Assembly: GCA_937926025.1 (NCBI GenBank)
Contig: CALANQ010000553.1
Location: forward strand, 1 to 7,926
DNA: 7,926 nucleotides
Direction: 5' to 3'
Origin: an uncultured Acidimicrobiales bacterium
Lineage (GTDB): Bacteria > Actinomycetota > Acidimicrobiia > Acidimicrobiales > Iamiaceae
Shown one piece after another: positions 1-5,859 of this stretch. The notes beneath the pieces were generated by a model that saw only the letters and a program-made list of their open reading frames with translations, ran no database searches and was not told where the DNA came from. Positions within the stretch are counted from its first letter, which is position 1. Every line of letters begins with the position of its first letter. The position numbers and the translations under genes were made by a program.

Positions 1-1
1 C

Positions 2-595
2 TACCTGACGGGCGCGCCCCTGGAGCCGGTGCCGGCGCTGGACCTGATCGATCAGGACGGCGAGCGCTGGAGCGCCCAGGAGTGGCCGGTGGCCGAGGGC
101 GAGCCGCTCACCGCCGACGGCTCGGGCACGCTCGACCTGAAGGCGGACGGGGGCAGCGGCGGCGACCCGGCCGCGCTGGACATCGACCCGAACGACCCGC
201 TCGGCGGGCTGGTGGCGTCGATCACCCCCACCAAGGCCGCCAACGCGGTGGACGTGGCGATCGACCCCGGCGACACCGACGCCCTCGCCCTCGGCGCCCC
301 GAAGCTCAGCCTCACCTACTCCGGCGAGCTCACCGGGGACGTGAGCCGCTCCGACACCCGGGTCTTCGCCCAGATCGTGGACGACGAGACCGGCCTCGTC
401 CTCGGCAACCAGATCACGCCCATCGAGGTCACGCTCGACGGCGAGCGCCACGACACCGAAGTCGACCTCGAGATGAACGCCCACCACATCACCCCCGGCC
501 ACGGCCTCACCCTGCAGCTCGTGGCGGCCATCACCTTCGACCGCATCGCCCTCTCGATCCCCACCGCCGCCGCGAAAGCGGTCACGCAGGGCTGA
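2..595 (+). CDS. C-terminal part of a CocE/NonD (peptidase S15)-like alpha/beta hydrolase, 5' end outside window
   Basis: The reading frame is open from the left edge, with codons in phase from base 2, and ends at TGA 593-595. About 197 residues are visible. They look like the C-terminal jelly-roll (X-Pro dipeptidyl-peptidase C-terminal type) region of CocE/NonD-family acyl hydrolases. A short linker and an Asp/Gly-rich stretch lead into alternating beta-strand blocks such as LGAPKLSLTYSGELTG, TRVFAQIVDDETGLVLGNQ and LTLQLVAAITFDRI. That repeated hydrophobic pattern and the 'VLGNQ-TPI-VTLDG' block are what I recognise from actinobacterial members. The catalytic Ser/Asp/His alpha/beta-hydrolase domain would lie upstream, so the substrate (ester, amide or peptide) cannot be judged. 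A GTG at 29 is not a likely start, because the frame and the domain both continue upstream of it. The family call is from memory of the pattern and is moderate; a generic secreted hydrolase is the alternative. Confidence 0.6.
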   Translation, partial: YLTGAPLEPVPALDLIDQDGERWSAQEWPVAEGEPLTADGSGTLDLKADGGSGGDPAALDIDPNDPLGGLVASITPTKAANAVDVAIDPGDTDALALGAPKLSLTYSGELTGDVSRSDTRVFAQIVDDETGLVLGNQITPIEVTLDGERHDTEVDLEMNAHHITPGHGLTLQLVAAITFDRIALSIPTAAAKAVTQG

Positions 596-599
596 CCCC

Positions 600-605
600 T
601 AACCT
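600..605 (+). promoter_or_regulatory. Possible -10 box (TAACCT) for a leaderless ligC transcript
   Basis: TAACCT fits the actinobacterial TANNNT -10 consensus and ends 8 bases before the ATG at 614. Transcription would then start at or next to the start codon. There is no Shine-Dalgarno-like purine tract in the 18-base gap after the preceding stop, which agrees with a leaderless start. No convincing -35 box is visible around 577-582, so this is tentative. Confidence 0.35.
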
Positions 606-613
606 CCCCGGCC

Positions 614-1705
614 ATGGACCTGCCGGTGATGCCGCCCCTGCTGCCGATGCTCGCCAAGGCGTCGCCCGAGCTGCCCGACGCAGAGCCGGGGGCGTACTGG
701 TTCGAACCGAAGTGGGACGGGTTCCGCTGCATCGTGTTCCGCGACGGCGACGAGGTGGAGCTCGGGTCCCGCAACGACCGCCCGCTCACCCGCTACTTCC
801 CCGAGCTGCTCGAACCGCTGAAGGCGTCGCTCCCCGACCGGTGCGTGGTGGACGGCGAGGTGGTGGTGGCCGGGCCCGACGGTCTGGACTTCGACGCGCT
901 CCAGCAGCGCATCCACCCGGCCAAGTCCCGCGTCGACATGCTGGCCGAGAAGACCCCCGCCGCGTTCGTGGCGTTCGACCTGCTGGCCGTCGGCGACGAG
1001 TCTCTGCTGGACACCCCGCTGTCCCGCCGCCGGGCCCAGCTGGAAGCCGCCCTGGCCGACCCGGCGCCGTCCGTGCACCTCACCCCCGGCACGTTCGAGC
1101 GGGCGCTGGCCGAGGACTGGTTCTCCCGCTTCGAGGGTGCCGGGCTCGACGGCGTCATGGCCAAGCCGGCCGAGGGCACCTACCAGCCCAACAAGCGGGC
1201 CGCCCTCAAGGTCAAGCACCTGCGCACCGCGGACTGCGTGGTGGCCGGGTTCCGGGAGCACAAGAACGGCGACGGGCCCGGCTCCCTGATGCTCGGGCTG
1301 TACGACGACGACGGCAACCTGCACAACCTGGGCGTGGCGTCGAGCTTCTCCGTGGCCCGCCGCGCCGAGCTGCGCGAGGAGCTGGCCCCGTACGTCACCG
1401 ACGACTGGTCCACCCATCCGTGGGGCCGGTGGGCCGACGAGGCCGCGCACGAGTCCGGCGAGGCCCGCCTGCCCGGCGGCCAGTCCCGCTGGAACGCCAA
1501 GAAGGACCTGAGCTTCACGCCCCTGCGCCCCGAGCTGGTGGCCGAGGTGGCCTACGAGCGCGTCGACAACGGCCGGTTCCGCCACAGCTGCCGGTTCCGG
1601 CACTGGCGCCGCGACCGCACCCCCGAGTCCTGCACCTTCGAGCAGCTCGAGGTGGTCCCGGCGTTCGAGCTGCAGACCGTGTTCCAGACCGACGGATCGG
1701 CCTGA
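614..1705 (+). CDS. ligC: ATP-dependent DNA ligase, LigC type
   Basis: This 363-residue protein joins DNA nicks using ATP, through a covalent lysyl-AMP intermediate. The nucleotidyltransferase motifs appear in order: motif I EPKWDGFR with the nucleophile K33, SRNDRP near 52-57, motif III VVDGEVVV at 78-85, motif IIIa VAFDLLAV near 119-126, motif IV GLDGVMAKP at 177-185, and motif V with K199 and K201 (LKVKHL). An OB-fold domain follows from about residue 205. The opening MDLPV-PP---PMLAKA and the length match mycobacterial LigC (about 360 residues). There is no polymerase or nuclease domain, so it is not LigD. LigC ligases are thought to serve base-excision repair or backup end joining. The ATG at 614 gives the family N-terminus. 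The next gene begins one base after the stop. No Ku or primase-polymerase gene is in the window. Confidence 0.93.
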   Translation: MDLPVMPPLLPMLAKASPELPDAEPGAYWFEPKWDGFRCIVFRDGDEVELGSRNDRPLTRYFPELLEPLKASLPDRCVVDGEVVVAGPDGLDFDALQQRIHPAKSRVDMLAEKTPAAFVAFDLLAVGDESLLDTPLSRRRAQLEAALADPAPSVHLTPGTFERALAEDWFSRFEGAGLDGVMAKPAEGTYQPNKRAALKVKHLRTADCVVAGFREHKNGDGPGSLMLGLYDDDGNLHNLGVASSFSVARRAELREELAPYVTDDWSTHPWGRWADEAAHESGEARLPGGQSRWNAKKDLSFTPLRPELVAEVAYERVDNGRFRHSCRFRHWRRDRTPESCTFEQLEVVPAFELQTVFQTDGSA

Positions 1706-1706
1706 G

Positions 1707-3191
1707 GTGCGACGACGGCTGGCGGCGGCCGTCGTCGTCTCCTGCCTGGCGGTGGCGTCGTGCTCGACCAGCGGCGGCAGCACCGGGTCCTCGTCGAAGC
1801 GCACCACCACCACCGTCGAACGCGAGCAGACCACCACCAGCGCCGACGGCGACGCACCCTCTCCCGCCGGCGACCCGCTCCCGGGCGACGTGCCCGACCG
1901 GACGTTCCCCGGGCTCGGCGACCCCCGCATCGACGTGACGCACTACGGCGTCACGCTGCGCGCCACCCCCGGCGACGACGAGATCTCCGGCTCGGTGGAG
2001 CTCGACCTCCGGCCCCGGACCAAGGAGCCGCTGACCTCCTTCACCCTCGACCTGCGCGGCCCGAAGGTGACCATGGCCGGCGTCGACGGCGTGCGCGCCA
2101 AGGCGACCACCTCGAACGGCCAGGTCACCATCACCCCGTCGTCCCCCATCGAGCCGAGCGCCCACGCCGTGGTGACGCTGCAGTACGAGGGCGTCCCCGA
2201 CCAGTCCGAGTTCCCCGGCTGGGGGATGCCGGTCGGCTGGCAGTCCGACGACGAGGGCGGCTGGTTCACCATGTCCGAGCCCGACGGGACCGCCACCTGG
2301 GTGCCGGTCAACGACCATCCTTCGGACAAGGCGTCGTGGACCATCCGCATCCAGGTGCCGAAGGGCGTCACCGCCATCGCCAACGGCCGGCTCAAAGGGG
2401 GCGCGCCGAAGCCGGTCGAGGACGGGCGGGAGCAGTGGACCTGGGTCGAGGAGGAGCCGATGGCCTCGTACCTGGTGCTGGTGGCCATCGGCGACTACGA
2501 CCTCGTCACCTCGGAGCACGGCGGCATCGAGGTGGTCCGGGCGTTCCCCACCTCGCTCGACGAGGAGGACCGGGCGGCCTTCGACCCGATCGAGGAGATC
2601 GTCGACTTCTTCTCGTCGCAGTTCGGGGCGTACCCCAACGACGACGCCGGGGCGATCGTCGTCCCCACCGGCCTCGGCTTGGCGCTCGAGTCCCAGACCC
2701 GCCCCCTGTTCGGCACCGACGGCATCGCCGGCGACTCCGCCCCCGCCCTGCCCCACGAGCTCGCCCACCAGTGGTTCGGCGACGCCGTCTCCCCTGCGTC
2801 GTGGACCGACGTCTGGCTCAACGAGGGGTTCGCCACCTACGCCGACTGGATGTGGGATGAGCACCAGGGCGGCCGCACCGTCGACGAGCAGGCCGTCCGC
2901 ACCGCCGGTCTCGGCCCCGCAGACGACGCCGCCGTGCGCAGCACCGAGTCCGCCGGCACGTTCTCCACCTCGGTGTACGAGGGCGGCGCGCTCGCCCTCC
3001 AGGCGCTGCGCCGGACCGTCGGCGACGAGGTGTTCTTCCGCATCATCCGCCGCTGGGTGGCCGAGCGGGACGGCACGTCGGCCACCACCGCAGACTTCGT
3101 GGCCCTGGCGTCCGATGAGTCCGGGCGGGACCTGTCGGGTTTCTTCACCGAGTGGCTCGAGCAGTCCCCGCAGCCCGCGCTGCCCGGCTGA
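1707..3191 (+). CDS. Secreted M1-family zinc metallopeptidase, predicted lipoprotein
   Basis: This 494-residue protein starts with GTG, one base after the ligC stop, so translational coupling is likely. The N-terminus MRRRLAAAVVVSCLAVASC is a lipoprotein signal with lipobox VASC and lipidation at C19. A Ser/Thr-rich linker (about 20-48) precedes the M1 N-terminal beta domain (about 70-265). The gluzincin core is intact: HELAH (H350, E351, H354), then WLNEGFA with the third zinc ligand E373 exactly 18 residues after H354. A likely transition-state Tyr is Y424 in SVYEGGALALQALR. The exopeptidase motif usually written GAMEN appears as GLALES (about 324-329), keeping a Glu. It probably trims peptides outside the membrane. 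The chain ends shortly after the catalytic domain, so it is a short M1 protein without the long C-terminal helical domain of PepN or ERAP. The natural substrate is unknown. Confidence 0.9.
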   Translation: MRRRLAAAVVVSCLAVASCSTSGGSTGSSSKRTTTTVEREQTTTSADGDAPSPAGDPLPGDVPDRTFPGLGDPRIDVTHYGVTLRATPGDDEISGSVELDLRPRTKEPLTSFTLDLRGPKVTMAGVDGVRAKATTSNGQVTITPSSPIEPSAHAVVTLQYEGVPDQSEFPGWGMPVGWQSDDEGGWFTMSEPDGTATWVPVNDHPSDKASWTIRIQVPKGVTAIANGRLKGGAPKPVEDGREQWTWVEEEPMASYLVLVAIGDYDLVTSEHGGIEVVRAFPTSLDEEDRAAFDPIEEIVDFFSSQFGAYPNDDAGAIVVPTGLGLALESQTRPLFGTDGIAGDSAPALPHELAHQWFGDAVSPASWTDVWLNEGFATYADWMWDEHQGGRTVDEQAVRTAGLGPADDAAVRSTESAGTFSTSVYEGGALALQALRRTVGDEVFFRIIRRWVAERDGTSATTADFVALASDESGRDLSGFFTEWLEQSPQPALPG

Positions 3192-3206
3192 CCAGGAGCA
3201 TCCTGT

Positions 3207-3236
3207 TTGCGGCCACGAGAGGCCGACCGGTAGCGT
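3207..3236 (+). promoter_or_regulatory. Promoter of the tRNA-Asp/tRNA-Phe operon
   Basis: TTGCGG (3207-3212) and TAGCGT (3231-3236) are separated by 18 bases and match a housekeeping-sigma promoter with the actinobacterial TANNNT -10. Transcription would start near 3243, about 25 bases before the mature tRNA-Asp. The spacer contains a 5-bp inverted repeat, CGGCC/GGCCG (3210-3214 and 3221-3225). It may be chance, an operator, or a weak terminator for the peptidase gene. Confidence 0.55.
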
Positions 3237-3267
3237 GCGCACTCGCCTCGGAGACGGGGTTCCAGTA

Positions 3268-3345
3268 GGTCCCGTGGTGCAGTTTGGAGTGCACGCCGGC
3301 CTGTCAAGCCGGAGGTCGCGGGTTCAAATCCCGTCGGGACCGCCA
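3268..3345 (+). tRNA. tRNA-Asp (anticodon GTC)
   Basis: A full cloverleaf can be drawn by eye. The acceptor stem GGTCCCG pairs with CGGGACC (3335-3341). The D stem is GTGC/GCAC with a 10-base loop. The anticodon stem is CCGGC/GCCGG around loop CTGTCAA, giving anticodon GTC. The variable loop is AGGTC, and the T arm is GCGGG-TTCAAAT-CCCGT with one G-T pair. The discriminator is G3342, the expected G73 identity base for Asp. CCA is encoded at 3343-3345. It lies 21 bases before tRNA-Phe and is probably co-transcribed with it. Confidence 0.97.
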
Positions 3346-3366
3346 CATCGTTCAAAGCAACACCAT

Positions 3367-3442
3367 GGTCGGGTAGCTCAGTTGGCAGAGCGTCCGCCTG
3401 AAAAGCGGAAGGTCACCGGATCGACGCCGGTTCCGACCACCA
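3367..3442 (+). tRNA. tRNA-Phe (anticodon GAA)
   Basis: The acceptor stem is GGTCGGG with TCCGACC (3432-3438), closed at its inner end by a G-T wobble pair. The D arm is GCTC-AGTTGGCA-GAGC. The anticodon arm is TCCGC-CTGAAAA-GCGGA, giving anticodon GAA. The variable loop is AGGTC, and the T arm is ACCGG-ATCGACG-CCGGT. The discriminator is A3439, as expected for Phe, and CCA is encoded at 3440-3442. The total is a standard 76 bases. The T-loop begins with A in place of the usual T54; the rest of the TCGA core is kept, so the gene looks functional. Confidence 0.96.
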
Positions 3443-3450
3443 GAACAGCT

Positions 3451-3480
3451 ACCAGGCCGGTCCCCAGGGACCGGCCTGGT
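3451..3480 (+). terminator. Strong hairpin terminator after the tRNA pair
   Basis: ACCAGGCCGGTCC (3451-3463) and its exact reverse complement (3468-3480) form a perfect 13-bp GC-rich stem with a CCAG loop, starting 9 bases after the tRNA-Phe CCA end. No T-run follows (next bases GCGTTCTCC), which is common for actinobacterial intrinsic terminators. The octamer GGCCTGGT from the descending arm recurs at 3501-3508. Confidence 0.75.
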
Positions 3481-3571
3481 GCGTTCTCCGAGCGAACTGG
3501 GGCCTGGTTCCCAGGGGACGCACAGGGTCGATCGCCACCATGGACGGCCCCGGGCCGCGCGCCCGATCACC

Positions 3572-3577
3572 GGAGGA
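3572..3577 (+). promoter_or_regulatory. Ribosome binding site GGAGGA deciding the start at 3589
   Basis: GGAGGA is a strong Shine-Dalgarno match, 11 bases before the ATG at 3589. It favours this start over the in-frame upstream extension, which would run back through both tRNA genes, and over the out-of-frame ATG at 3540. Confidence 0.7.
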
Positions 3578-3588
3578 CGCCCCACCCC

Positions 3589-4155
<567 letters not shown>

Positions 4156-4174
4156 CCCCGCGGTCCACGCGAGT

Positions 4175-4252
4175 TCGGGTCACGCGAGCCGCCCCAGGTG
4201 GGTGTGATGTGGCGGGACATCGCTGACACGTGACGGGGCTCGAGTGACCCGA
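4175..4252. repeat. 78-bp imperfect palindrome between convergent genes, likely bidirectional terminator or repeat element
   Basis: The outer arms 4175-4190 and 4237-4252 pair at 15 of 16 positions (TCGGGTCACGCGAGCC against GGCTCGAGTGACCCGA, one mismatch). An inner stem, GTGATGT (4204-4210) with ACATCGC (4217-4223), has one G-T pair and a 6-base loop. It shares the same centre of symmetry, at 4213.5. Several further bases between the two stems also pair concentrically (for example GTG 4198-4200 as GTG/CAC with 4227-4229). The element fills most of the gap between the membrane-protein stop (4155) and the lysozyme stop (4255). Transcription termination in both directions is the simplest role. 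No T-run is present. Confidence 0.7.
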
Positions 4253-4254
4253 GA

Positions 4255-4965
4255 TCAGGTCGGGGGGCGGTCGCCCTTCATGATGTTGAGGTCGGTGTGG
4301 CCGGCGATGCCGTCGACGCGGCTGGTGCCGGAGAACTGCCAGACCCACCAGTCGTCGGTGATCGGGCGCCGGTGCATGCGCCGGGCCCAGCGGGGACGGT
4401 CGTCGCGCCCGGCCACGGGGTAGCGCTCCTGCCAGTCGTCGCCGATGTAGAGCACCGTCCGCTGCCCGGTCGCCCGCTCGACGGCGTCGAGGAACGCCTC
4501 GACCTCGGCGGCCACCGCCTCCGGCTCGGGGCGCGCTGAGCAGTTGCCGGCGATCTCCAGGTCGAGGGCCGGCGGGAGCTCCGCCTCGTGACGGGGCACG
4601 GTGGCCAGGAAGTTGGCCGCCTGCTCGGCGCCCGGCCGGCACAGCGTGAAGAAGTGGTACGCCCCGCGGTCCAGCCCGGCCCGGCCCGCCTCCTGCCAGT
4701 TGGCGGCGAAGCGGACATCGACCAGGTCACCGCCTTCGGTGGCCTTGATGTAGGCGAAGTCGATGTCGTCGTCGGCCACCCGCTCCCAGTCGATGTGCTC
4801 CTGGTGGCGGGACACGTCGATGCCGTAGCGCTCGCCGGGCCGCAGGTCCGACCGGTGGTTCGGCAGATACCAGAACCAGGCGACCGCCACCGCGCCGAGC
4901 ACCCCGACGACCGCGCCCAGGGCCCAGGGCCAGTGCCGCCTGCTCCCGCCGTCACCCCGCGCCAT
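4255..4965 (-). CDS. Membrane-anchored GH25 lysozyme (N-acetylmuramidase)
   Basis: This 236-residue protein belongs to glycoside hydrolase family 25, which cleaves the beta-1,4 bond between MurNAc and GlcNAc in peptidoglycan. Residues 1-12 are basic, and 13-33 (WPWALGAVVGVLGAVAVAWFW) form a signal anchor with no clear cleavage site, so the enzyme probably stays attached outside the membrane. The GH25 barrel runs from about 46: YGIDVSRHQ with D50, IDW, FAYIKATEG, AGLDRGAYHFF, the catalytic LDLE with D135 and E137, and the end motif VWQFSG--VDGIAGHTDLN with D225. C109 in TLCRPG and C142 in GNC sit where many GH25 enzymes of the YegX-like type, common in Gram-negatives, also have Cys, and may form a disulfide. 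No Shine-Dalgarno is evident. The gene is flanked on both sides by CGGGTCAC inverted repeats. Its role may be wall remodelling; no holin or phage gene is nearby. Confidence 0.93.
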   Translation of the reverse strand: MARGDGGSRRHWPWALGAVVGVLGAVAVAWFWYLPNHRSDLRPGERYGIDVSRHQEHIDWERVADDDIDFAYIKATEGGDLVDVRFAANWQEAGRAGLDRGAYHFFTLCRPGAEQAANFLATVPRHEAELPPALDLEIAGNCSARPEPEAVAAEVEAFLDAVERATGQRTVLYIGDDWQERYPVAGRDDRPRWARRMHRRPITDDWWVWQFSGTSRVDGIAGHTDLNIMKGDRPPT

Positions 4966-4971
4966 CTCGCC

Positions 4972-4977
4972 AGGGTG
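4972..4977 (-). promoter_or_regulatory. Possible -10 box (CACCCT) for the lysozyme gene
   Basis: On the minus strand CACCCT ends 6 bases before the lysozyme ATG, the spacing of a leaderless actinobacterial promoter. It deviates from TANNNT at the first base, and the -35 region is not convincing. The lack of a Shine-Dalgarno sequence is the main support. Confidence 0.2.
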
Positions 4978-5016
4978 GCAGACCCGAGGTCCGCCCGAAC
5001 CGTCGCCCCCGCCGAA

Positions 5017-5055
5017 CGGGTCACCGATGGTTGCGCAGCAACACGTCGTGACCCG
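5017..5055. repeat. Nested inverted repeat between the TSUP and lysozyme genes, terminator-like
   Basis: CGGGTCAC (5017-5024) and GTGACCCG (5048-5055) form an 8-bp stem. Concentric with it (centre 5036), GTTGC (5030-5034) and GCAAC (5038-5042) form an inner 5-bp stem with a GCA loop, and a symmetric 5 x 5 internal loop lies between the stems. It lies 24 bases beyond the TSUP stop and 51 bases before the lysozyme start on the minus strand. It could terminate the TSUP transcript or act as a control site for the lysozyme gene. The 8-bp arm is the same sequence as in the element at 4175-4252. Confidence 0.6.
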
Positions 5056-5079
5056 AAGGGGATGGGGCTGGGCGGTGGG

Positions 5080-5796
5080 TCAGAGGACGATGCGGGCGAG
5101 GGCGGCGAGAGCGGAGATGGCAGAGACCGCCAGCACGGCACCGCGGAGGCGGTCGCCGTCGATGCGGTGGGCGATGCTGCGGGTGGCGTAGTACCCGATG
5201 GCGCCGCCAGGGGCGAGGATCAGCCCGATGCGCCAGTCGACCGCGGACAGATGCCCGGTGCGGGCGAGCGTGATCATGGTCAGCACGGTTGCGGCCACGA
5301 ACACCACCGGCAGCGTGGCCCGGAGCGTGCGGGCGGGAGCGTCCTGGTAGGCGAGCGCCATCGGCGGGCCGCCGACGCCCGCGGTGGTGTTGAGGTAGCC
5401 GGAGAAGAAGCCGGCCCCGAGCAGGATCCGACGACCACTGCCGGGCCGGATGCCGAAGGCGCTCACCCCGACGGCGACCAGCACGGCGAGGGCCGACAGC
5501 ACGGCGACGGCGTTCCCGGTGGCGAGGGAGAGGACCACGGCGGCCACGATGGTGCCCGGGATCAGCCCGACCACGGCCCACCGGGCGCCGTGCCAGTCCG
5601 CGTCCTCCACGCCGACGCCCATCCCGATGAGGTTGATGGTCAGGCCCGCGACGGCGGCGGGGCCGGGGACCAGCATCGGGTTCACCAGCAGGAGCAGCGG
5701 GATCGAGACGAGCGACGCCCCGAAGCCGATGGAGCCCTGGACGGCGGCGCCCACGATGACGCACAGCAGCGCCAGCACGATCTCGAGGGGGCTCAT
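5080..5796 (-). CDS. TauE/SafE (TSUP) family permease, probable sulfur-anion or organic-anion exporter
   Basis: This 238-residue integral membrane protein resembles the TauE/SafE family, which moves small anions such as sulfite, sulfoacetate or other organosulfur and carboxylate compounds. About eight hydrophobic segments are visible, near residues 4-20, 26-44, 45-63, 73-92, 96-115, 160-178, 188-203 and 217-236. The two family half-repeats are marked by VQGSIGFGASLVSIP (19-33) and SGYLNTTAGVGGPPMAL (132-148). The start at 5796 (MSPLEIVLALL) puts the first helix at the N-terminus. An in-frame ATG 48 bases upstream would add a charged, unconserved-looking extension that overlaps the palindrome at 5830-5843. 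No strong Shine-Dalgarno precedes either start. The gene reads in the same direction as the GH3 gene upstream but is separated by 192 bases of repeat-rich DNA, so it is probably transcribed alone. The substrate cannot be read from sequence. Confidence 0.88.
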   Translation of the reverse strand: MSPLEIVLALLCVIVGAAVQGSIGFGASLVSIPLLLLVNPMLVPGPAAVAGLTINLIGMGVGVEDADWHGARWAVVGLIPGTIVAAVVLSLATGNAVAVLSALAVLVAVGVSAFGIRPGSGRRILLGAGFFSGYLNTTAGVGGPPMALAYQDAPARTLRATLPVVFVAATVLTMITLARTGHLSAVDWRIGLILAPGGAIGYYATRSIAHRIDGDRLRGAVLAVSAISALAALARIVL

Positions 5797-5829
5797 CGGC
5801 ACATCACGCCGTCGAGTCTGCTGGTCCGC

Positions 5830-5843
5830 TGCTGGATCCAGCA
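5830..5843. promoter_or_regulatory. Perfect 14-bp palindrome TGCTGGATCCAGCA, possible operator
   Basis: All 14 bases are self-complementary. It begins 34 bases upstream of the preferred TSUP start. On the minus strand TTGCTG at its entry and CAGACT 18 bases further on could be a weak -35/-10 pair, which would put the palindrome on the promoter as expected for a repressor site. The promoter reading is speculative; the palindrome itself is certain. Confidence 0.45.
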
Positions 5844-5859
5844 AGATCTGCGTCCCTCT

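Noticed and set aside
82..1938. 618-residue open frame overlapping the hydrolase, ligC and the peptidase on the plus strand
   Set aside because: It is Arg/Pro/Gly-rich with no domain pattern and crosses three recognisable genes in another frame; typical of high-GC DNA.
1515..3242. 575-residue open frame antisense to the peptidase
   Set aside because: Low-complexity Gly/Arg/Val composition, no motif, and it lies fully opposite a gene with an intact HExxH-X18-E site.
3268..3442. tRNA-linked attachment site of an integrated element
   Set aside because: Both tRNAs are complete, there is no integrase, and no repeated tRNA 3' end is seen downstream.
2857..3588. Upstream in-frame extension of the small membrane protein
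   Set aside because: It would run through the end of the peptidase gene and both tRNAs; the GGAGGA site supports the start at 3589.
4255..4965. Lysozyme as part of a prophage lysis cassette
   Set aside because: It has a membrane anchor and there is no holin, spanin or phage structural gene in the window.
5797..5844. Longer N-terminus for the TSUP permease starting at 5844
   Set aside because: The added 16 residues are charged and come before a natural first helix start, and they overlap the 14-bp palindrome; 5796 is preferred though not proven.
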